The notes under the pieces were generated by a model. That model made no database searches. It was not told the DNA's origin and saw only the letters and a program-made list of their open reading frames with translations. A program made the position numbers and the translations under genes. Shown piece after piece: positions 1-4,728 of a stretch of 6,354 bases of DNA; the stretch's first letter is position 1; each line of letters opens with the position of its first letter. The stretch covers positions 1 through 6,354 of the forward strand of contig JANXZI010000463.1 of NCBI GenBank assembly GCA_025355595.1, read 5' to 3'. The stretch is from Spartobacteria bacterium. Lineage in GTDB: Bacteria; Verrucomicrobiota; Verrucomicrobiia; Chthoniobacterales; Chthoniobacteraceae.

Positions 1-1334
1 TAGCCGATGTCGAAGAGGCCGTGATGCGTGGGGCCGTCGTCGCCGCTGAGGCCGCCGCGATCCATGCACATGCGGACGGGGAGATTTTGCAGCGCGATGT
101 CGTGCACGATCATGTCGTAGGCGCGCTGCATGAAGGTGGAGTAGATCGCGAGGAACGGCGTGAAGCCCTCGCACGCGAGGCCGGCGGCGAAGAGCGCGGC
201 GTGCTCCTCGGCGATGCCGACATCGAAGTAACGCGTGGGGTGTTCCTTTGCGAATGAGATGAGTCCCGTGCCGCTCGGCATCGCTCCGGTGATGGCGACG
301 AGCTTGTTGTTCGTGGTGGCAAACTTTGAGAGCGTCGTGCCGAGGAGTTCGCTGTAGGTCGGCGTCGGTGCGGGTTTCGTCGCGCCGGTCTTCAGCTCGT
401 AGCGGCCGAGGCCGTGGAATTTCAGCGGCTGCTGGAGCGCGGGTTCGTAGCCTTTGCCCTTGGTCGTGAGGATGTGCAGGAGCACGGGCTCGTTCTGCGT
501 TTTCAGGAATTCAAGCGTGTGGATGAGCGTGGGAATGTCGTGCCCATCGATCGGCCCGTAATAGCGGAAGCCGAGATCCTCGAAGAGCATGCTGTGGGCG
601 ATGAGGCCCTTCACGCCAGTCTCCACGCGCTTGGCAAAATTCTTGATGCGCTTGCCGAGGAGCTTCTCGACCAGCTTCGCCGCGCGGTCGTGAAAGTGGG
701 AGTAGGTCTCGCTCGTGGCGATCTTGTTAAAGTAGCGCGCGATGGAGCCGACGTTGCGATCAATGCTCCACTCGTTATCATTGAGAATGACGATGAATTT
801 TTTGGTCTGCTCGTTCGCGTTGTTCAGCGCCTCGTAGGTGACGCCGCAGGTGAATGCGGCATCTCCAGCGATGGCGACGACGTGCTCGTCCGATCCGCGG
901 AGATCGCGCGCGACCGCCATTCCGAGCGCCGCGCTCACCGCCGTGCCCGCGTGGCCCGCCCCGTAGCTGTCGTGCTCGCTCTCGGTGCGGAGCAGGAAGC
1001 CGTTCAGCCCCTGGTACTGCCGGATGGTCTCGAAGCGCTCGCGGCGCCCGGTGAAAATCTTATGCACGTAGCCCTGGTGCGAGACGTCGAAAACGAACTT
1101 GTCCTTCGGCGTGGTGAAGACGCGGTGCAGCGCGATGGTCAGTTCAACGACGCCGAGATTCGGCCCGAGGTGCCCGCCGACAGATGTCGGGTTGTCGTCG
1201 GACATCACGCGGATGAGTTCCGCGCGGACTTCCTCGGCGAGCTGCGGCAGCGCCTTTTCGGGCAGCGCCTTCACGTCGGCCGGAGAGTTGATGGTGGACA
1301 GGAAGTTGGTGGTCATCGGGATGGTTGGAGTCAT
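1..1334 (-). CDS. dxs: 1-deoxy-D-xylulose-5-phosphate synthase, N-terminal 444 residues (partial)
   Basis: DXS condenses pyruvate and glyceraldehyde 3-phosphate to 1-deoxy-D-xylulose 5-phosphate, the thiamine-diphosphate-dependent first step of the MEP isoprenoid pathway, in the cytoplasm. Visible landmarks: SVGGHLGPNLGVVEL (51-65, active-site His55), SHQGYVHKIFTGRR (85-98), HDSYGAGHAGT (121-131), the TPP motif GDA...NDN (157-159, 185-187), GPIDGHD (260-266), TTKGKGYEP (290-298), and FDVGIAEEHA (370-379), which opens the pyrimidine-binding domain and carries the catalytic Glu376. The last residues seen match the DRxGxxGxDGPTHxGxFD block. The family is about 620-640 residues, so roughly 180 C-terminal residues lie beyond the left edge. 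Usual GDG and NDNxMSI read GDA and NDNEWSI here. The start is uncertain: Met1 (1332-1334) and Met7 (1314-1316) both lack a clear Shine-Dalgarno. It lies 51 bp downstream of xseB on the same strand and probably shares its transcript; xseB/dxs linkage is common in bacteria. Confidence 0.96.
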   Translation of the reverse strand, partial: MTPTIPMTTNFLSTINSPADVKALPEKALPQLAEEVRAELIRVMSDDNPTSVGGHLGPNLGVVELTIALHRVFTTPKDKFVFDVSHQGYVHKIFTGRRERFETIRQYQGLNGFLLRTESEHDSYGAGHAGTAVSAALGMAVARDLRGSDEHVVAIAGDAAFTCGVTYEALNNANEQTKKFIVILNDNEWSIDRNVGSIARYFNKIATSETYSHFHDRAAKLVEKLLGKRIKNFAKRVETGVKGLIAHSMLFEDLGFRYYGPIDGHDIPTLIHTLEFLKTQNEPVLLHILTTKGKGYEPALQQPLKFHGLGRYELKTGATKPAPTPTYSELLGTTLSKFATTNNKLVAITGAMPSGTGLISFAKEHPTRYFDVGIAEEHAALFAAGLACEGFTPFLAIYSTFMQRAYDMIVHDIALQNLPVRMCMDRGGLSGDDGPTHHGLFDIG

Positions 1335-1385
1335 ATGCTTCGGGCAGTGGTGCAGTTCCGGTCGGGGAGGTTTTGAAAAATGGGA

Positions 1386-1691
1386 TTAGAAAAGATTCGC
1401 GTCGCGCGGGCCGGGCTTGCGCGACGGGGCGGGAGAATCCGCCTTGGCCTCGGGATCGAATGCCTTCAGCTCCGGGTCCGCGTTCGCCTGCCGCTGGATG
1501 ATTTCGATCTTCTTCTCCGCCTCGGCGAGCTTCTGCTGGCAGGTCTTCACCAGCCTGATGCCCTCCTCGTAGTTCACGATGAGGCGCTCAAGCGGAAGGT
1601 CGTCGCGCTCCATTTCCTCGACAAGACCCTCGAGCCGACCGATTGCGGTTTCAAATGTCTGCTCGTTTGGAGCTTCGCTGCTTTTTGCCAT
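1386..1691 (-). CDS. xseB: Exodeoxyribonuclease VII small subunit
   Basis: XseB is the small subunit of exonuclease VII. Several copies bind the large subunit XseA to form a cytoplasmic nuclease that degrades single-stranded DNA. The 101-residue product carries the family signature at residues 13-62: FETAIGRLEGLVEEMERDDL, then LPLERLIVNYEEGIRLVKTCQ, then KLAEAEKKIEII. This is the expected two-helix, coiled-coil-prone hairpin. The family is usually about 75-85 residues; the surplus is a charged, proline-rich C-terminal tail (about 68-101) that looks disordered. The frame stays open upstream to 1940, but I chose the Met at 1689-1691 because a purine-rich Shine-Dalgarno precedes it and family homology starts just after it. 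The stop is TAA at 1386-1388. xseA is not in the window. No hairpin is evident in the 51 bp before dxs, consistent with co-transcription. Confidence 0.93.
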   Translation of the reverse strand: MAKSSEAPNEQTFETAIGRLEGLVEEMERDDLPLERLIVNYEEGIRLVKTCQQKLAEAEKKIEIIQRQANADPELKAFDPEAKADSPAPSRKPGPRDANLF

Positions 1692-1701
1692 TCCCTCTTC
1701 C
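1692..1701 (-). promoter_or_regulatory. Shine-Dalgarno of xseB
   Basis: Read on the minus strand the bases are GGAAGAGGGA, directly before the ATG. The GGAAG core is 5 nt from the start. It is the clearest ribosome-binding site in the window and fixes the xseB start at 1691, against the longer open frame that reaches 1940. Confidence 0.7.
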
Positions 1702-2090
1702 GTAATGCGATTTCGCGTGATGCTCAACCGCCAATTCCGCGAGGCCCTGAAGCTGCGAAGGAAAAGCATGATGATGTCCGTCCGCCAGCCCGCCGAAATC
1801 TCGCTTGTTGAACTGCTCGTCACGATGTTCATCGCAAGTCGTGCGGTCCGCGATGGACATCGCCCCGAGCCGCGCGCAGGTGCCGCTGCGGAATTTCGAC
1901 GCGTGCGGGGAAATCTCAGCAAGCTGCACATGCTGCTCACGGTTCATGCGAACGAGCACGACGCACATTTTCAGCCGCGAACGGTCTGCAAGCGGGGCGC
2001 GCAGCGGGGCACGGGGGGATTCAAATTAGGATTTCGAGAAGCCGGGGCACGCCTCCCATCCAGACTGCGGCGCGAGGTTGGAAACCCCGC
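1692..2090. other. 399-bp gap with no identifiable gene
   Basis: This stretch separates the HtrA-like gene from xseB, both on the minus strand. Several frames are open. One minus-strand frame (1651-1968, 105 codons) would encode a His-rich peptide beginning MCVVLVRMNREQHVQLAEIS and would overlap the first 41 bp of xseB. A plus-strand frame beginning near 1704 is also open across the gap, but continues into sequence antisense to the HtrA-like gene. Neither has a convincing Shine-Dalgarno or a resemblance I recognise. By eye both have similar GC-rich third positions, so codon bias does not choose between them. I see no rRNA, tRNA or clear terminator. The gap may hold an unrecognised small gene, decayed coding sequence, or the promoter and leader of xseB-dxs; none of these can be settled from sequence alone. 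Confidence 0.4.
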
Positions 2091-2097
2091 CTACGGC
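2041..2097. repeat. Imperfect palindrome at the 3' end of the HtrA-like gene
   Basis: The segment at 2041-2061 (GCCGGGGCACGCCTCCCATC...) and the reverse complement of 2076-2097 (GCCGTAGGCGGGGTTTCCAA...) align with about 14 of 22 matches and one or two gaps. The right arm includes the last codons and TAG stop of the HtrA-like gene. It could be a weak RNA hairpin ending the sigma-factor transcript or a decayed dispersed repeat. There is no T-tract on the minus-strand side, so it is not a standard intrinsic terminator. The arms are poor enough that chance in GC-rich DNA is possible. Confidence 0.25.
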
Positions 2098-3191
2098 CCG
2101 AGGTTGAGTCCCTTTCGCTCCTCTGCGGATAGGATCGTGGGCGGCTGGCGCTCGATGCTGGGCATCGTGCCATCCGGCGGATCGAGCGGCAGCACGGTGA
2201 GCTTCATTTCCTTCCCGTCGCGTGAGACTCGCACGGGCAGCGGCTCGGTGGCGGTGACGAAAAATGCGGCGCTCATCACATCCTCGGCGTTCGTGATTTT
2301 CCACGCGCCGACTTGCAGCAACACGTCTCCGGGGCGGATTCCGCCGGCGAAGGCGGGCCCGTCCTCGCGCAAGGTCTGCACGCGCGCGGAACTTCCGTGC
2401 TCGGGCATGTCCGTCGGTCGCACGTCCACACCGACCCAGCCCTGGCGGATGCGCCCATGCGTGCGGAAGTCGCGGAGGATTTTTTCCGCAGCCTCGATGG
2501 GCAGCGCGAAGATGCCGCTGTTCCCATCCACCATGCTGATGAGGACGCCGACGGCTTCGCCTTGGAGATTCAGCACTGGCGAGCCGCCCTGGCCGCGCTG
2601 TACGGCGATATTTGCGCGGATATGGCGCGTGGCGAAGTAGCGTCCCTCAAAGCCGGGATCCATCCCCGCGACGAGGCCGAGGCTGGGTGAAAGCGGGAGG
2701 TCGAGTGGGAAGCCGAGTGTCATCACCGGCGTGGCCACGGCGAGGTCGGTGGATTTTCCAAATTTCAAAAAGCGCACGGGGCGTTCGGCGATGATCTTCA
2801 GAACGGCGATCCCCGCACGTGAGTCGGCTACGACACGCTTCGCCGGATAGCGTTGTTCGCCCACAGTGACGGTGATGTCCTGCGAGGTGCCGCCGACGCT
2901 GTAGCTCGTGAGCAGCGTGCCGTCCGCATCCACGAAAAATCCTGTGCCGCGCAGGTGCCCGTGCTCGTCGTCGGCCTCAATGCGGCAGATGGCGTCCTCG
3001 CACTTGCTATGGACCTCGCCCATTTTCTGCCATGGGTTCTCAGCCCGCGCCGCCGCGGGTTTTGCGACCGCGGGCTTGGCGGGGACGGCCTTCGCCGGCG
3101 TGCTGCCGCGTGCAGGCTCCACACCGTGCGAGGGCACGGCGCAACCGATCGCAATCGCCGCGAGGCTAGAAGCGAATCTGAGTCGTTTCAT
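2091..3191 (-). CDS. Exported HtrA/DegS-like protein with PDZ domain and no catalytic triad (predicted pseudoprotease)
   Basis: The 366-residue product begins with a signal sequence (MKRLRF, then hydrophobic 8-20; AIGC at 14-17 is only a weak lipobox), followed by a Pro/Ala/Lys-rich linker (about 25-50). A trypsin-fold domain spans about 52-245 and a PDZ domain about 250-335 (GWVGVDV, GPAFAGGIRPGDVLLQVG). Family signatures are clear, but the triad is gone: LTNNHV reads LTSYSV (His to Ser98), the D-x-R-T-D-[IL]-A-V-L motif reads DSRAGIAVL (Asp to Gly127), and GNSGGP reads GQGGSP (Ser to Gly202). The surrounding strands and GFPLDL (160-165) are kept, so a folded, non-proteolytic binding protein in the periplasm is the likely reading. 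The start at 3191 was chosen for the signal peptide; an in-frame ATG at 3209 is an alternative. Either start lies inside the upstream gene, so translational coupling is likely. It is the third gene of the sigma-factor unit. Fold is confident; role is inferred. Confidence 0.88.
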   Translation of the reverse strand: MKRLRFASSLAAIAIGCAVPSHGVEPARGSTPAKAVPAKPAVAKPAAARAENPWQKMGEVHSKCEDAICRIEADDEHGHLRGTGFFVDADGTLLTSYSVGGTSQDITVTVGEQRYPAKRVVADSRAGIAVLKIIAERPVRFLKFGKSTDLAVATPVMTLGFPLDLPLSPSLGLVAGMDPGFEGRYFATRHIRANIAVQRGQGGSPVLNLQGEAVGVLISMVDGNSGIFALPIEAAEKILRDFRTHGRIRQGWVGVDVRPTDMPEHGSSARVQTLREDGPAFAGGIRPGDVLLQVGAWKITNAEDVMSAAFFVTATEPLPVRVSRDGKEMKLTVLPLDPPDGTMPSIERQPPTILSAEERKGLNLGP

Positions 3192-3639
3192 AGCTGACCG
3201 GCTGCGCATCAATGATGAACCGGACCGGTGCGTCCGGGTCACGCTGGACGTACCGGTTTTGTTGTGCCGTCAGCGGCTTCGTGCTGCCGGGCTGGAGCGT
3301 GATGTTCGGCGCGAGGTTCTGCAGGCTACCGCCATCGACGACCTGCGCGAACTGCGCGGGAACCGCGATGCGATCCGGAATCGCGACGCGGATCGCGAAG
3401 ACGCCCACGACGAGCAGCGCGGCCAGTGCACCGGCCTGGCGCCAGCTCATTTGCAGCGGGGCAAAAAATGCGCGGATGCGATCGATCGCGATCTGCCATG
3501 CGGGGCGGCTCAGCATTTCCTCGCGCTGGCGGCGGTGGACGCGGTCGAGAAGGCCGTCAAAATATCCCGGCGGCGGATTCTCGTGGCGCTTGAGACGCAG
3601 GAGGGCTTGGAGTTGTTTTTCGTCGAGCTGTTTTTGCAT
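3166..3639 (-). CDS. Single-pass membrane protein, putative regulator (anti-sigma-like) of the adjacent ECF sigma factor
   Basis: The 157-residue product has a charged N-terminal part (1-67) containing LLRLKRHENPPPGYFDGLLDR, one strong membrane segment (about 69-87, AGALAALLVVGVFAIRVAI), and an outer domain of about 70 residues. I recall the KRxExPPPGYFD motif from verrucomicrobial proteins encoded next to ECF sigma factors. No HxxxCxxC zinc motif of ZAS anti-sigma factors is present; the protein has no Cys at all. The anti-sigma role is therefore inferred from gene order and topology: cytoplasmic N-terminus facing the sigma factor, C-terminus facing the HtrA-like protein. The start lies 2 bp after the sigma stop with no visible Shine-Dalgarno, and the 3' end overlaps the HtrA-like gene by 26 bp, so expression of the three is probably coupled. 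The protein ends in Gln-Ile-Arg-Phe, a hydrophobic C-terminus of the kind PDZ domains bind. Confidence 0.85.
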   Translation of the reverse strand: MQKQLDEKQLQALLRLKRHENPPPGYFDGLLDRVHRRQREEMLSRPAWQIAIDRIRAFFAPLQMSWRQAGALAALLVVGVFAIRVAIPDRIAVPAQFAQVVDGGSLQNLAPNITLQPGSTKPLTAQQNRYVQRDPDAPVRFIIDAQPVSYETTQIRF

Positions 3640-3641
3640 GG

Positions 3642-4253
3642 CTATGGGGCGGTGGAGTGGTTGGTGGGCGCAAACTCTGCGAGCTGCGTCCGAAGCTGTT
3701 GGTGGGCGTAAAAAAGTCGCGAGCGCACGGTGCCCTCGCTGATGCGGAGGGTCTTCGCGATGTCCGCATGCGGCATCCCCTGGATGTCAAACATCGTGAC
3801 GACGAGACGGTGGTCGGGCGTGAGCTGCTGGATGGCCTCGTTGATTTTTTTCTGCAACTCGCCGAGATCCGCATCGCGCACCGGCGTGCTCGCGGCCTGC
3901 AACTCGATGAATTCCTTGTCCTGCAAAATCCCGCTGTCGAGATCGTCGAGGTTCAACGTCCGTCGGCGGGTGCGCTTCTTGACGAAATTGACGGTCGTAT
4001 TCGCGGCGACCGAGTGCAGCCAGGTGTAAAATTGCGACTGTCCACGGAAGCCGCCGATGCTGCGGTAAACCTTCGCCCACACGTCCTGCAGGAGATCATC
4101 CGTGTCGTCGTGATTCGCCGTCATGTGATAGACGAGCGCGTACAGCCGTGGGCTGTGCTTCATCACCAGCGCGTCGAAGGCCACCGCATCGCCCGTCTGC
4201 GCGCGGGCGACTAGATCCTCATCTTCACGGCGGCTCTTCTCCTGTTCATCCAT
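3642..4253 (-). CDS. RNA polymerase sigma factor, ECF (sigma-70, RpoE-like) family
   Basis: The 203-residue product has the two-domain layout of ECF sigma factors. Region 2 (about 24-98) includes LYALVYHMTANHDDTDDLLQ, then DVWAKVYRSIGGFRGQSQFYTWLHSVAANTTVNF and a basic KKRTRRR stretch. A linker (about 99-134) follows, then region 4 (about 135-190), with LTPDHRLVVTMFDIQGMPHA and the helix-turn-helix IAKTLRISEGTVRSRLFYAHQQL. Such factors recruit RNA polymerase to stress- or envelope-related promoters and often control their own operon. The frame is open much further upstream, but I chose the ATG at 4251-4253 because it gives normal family length and the preceding reading is low-complexity. The Shine-Dalgarno is weak. 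I could not find a convincing ECF-type GGAAC/TCTGA promoter upstream, so autoregulation is neither supported nor excluded. First gene of the three-gene unit. Confidence 0.93.
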   Translation of the reverse strand: MDEQEKSRREDEDLVARAQTGDAVAFDALVMKHSPRLYALVYHMTANHDDTDDLLQDVWAKVYRSIGGFRGQSQFYTWLHSVAANTTVNFVKKRTRRRTLNLDDLDSGILQDKEFIELQAASTPVRDADLGELQKKINEAIQQLTPDHRLVVTMFDIQGMPHADIAKTLRISEGTVRSRLFYAHQQLRTQLAEFAPTNHSTAP

Positions 4254-4551
4254 TTCGCGCGCATCTTTCCTGCCAGTGAGTGCAGCAGCAGGAAAAGCCG
4301 AATGGACTGGGAGAGACGAGGACACCAAGGAAAGCAGTGGCAGTGAGATGACGATCATTTGGTCGCGACCGCGCCCCGATTGCGGGACGAGCCAAAACCT
4401 GATGGGCTCAGAAAGTGCCTGTTCAGGGCGCAACATGCGATGAGAAAATGCGTCATTTATGCGGCAATACAGATCCGTGTGTGGGATTGAGACAGCGATC
4501 CCCGCGATCCGTTCAAAGAAAGCGCCCAGGTGCGGAGGGTAGGGCGAAGCG
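4254..4551. other. Divergent intergenic region between the sigma-factor unit and der, outer part
   Basis: This non-coding stretch should hold the minus-strand promoter of the sigma-factor unit and possibly the plus-strand promoter of der. I see no -35/-10 pair I would defend on either strand. Visible structure is limited to three ATGCG direct repeats starting at 4435, 4448 and 4459, a short hairpin (AAATG-CGT-CATTT, 4446-4458) over the middle copy, and two GCGATCC copies at 4495 and 4504. Open frames crossing it lack start signals and recognisable protein features. Confidence 0.5.
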
Positions 4552-4677
4552 CTTGCACTGCGGTGGCAAGCGACGCGCGACACCGCCTTCGGTCCGGGCG
4601 CGGACGGGACATCCGGATGGCTGTTTGCATTTCCGCAACAAGGCGGCGTGGCGCTGCGCTTCCCGCCGCACTCCAAG
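4552..4677. repeat. Large imperfect inverted repeat upstream of der, probable dispersed palindromic element
   Basis: The left arm (4552-4589) and the reverse complement of the right arm (4640-4677) match at 30 of 38 positions without gaps (CTTGCACTGCGGTGGCAAGC against CTTGGAGTGCGGCGGGAAGC, continuing to a shared CCGCCTT). The 50-bp centre has its own structure: a GTCCG-GGCG-CGGAC hairpin (4592-4605), a perfect 10-bp palindrome CATCCGGATG (4610-4619), and a small TTGC/GCAA hairpin (4625-4638). Translated, the arms give CGGKRRATPP on plus and CGGKRSATPP on minus, a phrase I recall from spurious ORFs spread through verrucomicrobial genomes; that is memory, not a search. No transposase or clear target duplication is visible. 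It ends 51 bp before the der ATG and, if transcribed, would fold into a long stem in the der leader. Confidence 0.7.
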
Positions 4678-4728
4678 GGATCAATCCCGCTCGCCAACGC
4701 ACCGCATCGCCTGCACCTTCCGCGTCCC

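Noticed and set aside
414..1376. Plus-strand frame of 320 codons opposite dxs
   Set aside because: It lies almost entirely antisense to unmistakable DXS coding sequence and its translation has no recognisable domain; long antisense frames are expected in GC-rich genes.
1335..1385. Possible terminator between xseB and dxs
   Set aside because: The minus strand has a short TTTTTC run followed by GC-rich sequence, but no stem precedes it, so it lacks the form of an intrinsic terminator.
1789..1830. Peptide EISLVELLVTMFIAS on the plus strand, resembling a type IV prepilin N-terminus
   Set aside because: There is no Gly-Phe cleavage site before it, the hydrophobic stretch is too short and is followed by charged residues, and no pilus genes are nearby.
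1579..2640. Plus-strand frame of 353 codons across the xseB/HtrA-like gap
   Set aside because: It is antisense to xseB at one end and to the HtrA-like gene at the other, so only the middle could be coding, and it has no start signal.
4648..4728. 27-codon N-terminal extension of Der
   Set aside because: The extra residues derive largely from the right arm of the inverted repeat, and Der proteins normally begin a few residues before GRPNVGKS, as with the ATG at 4729.
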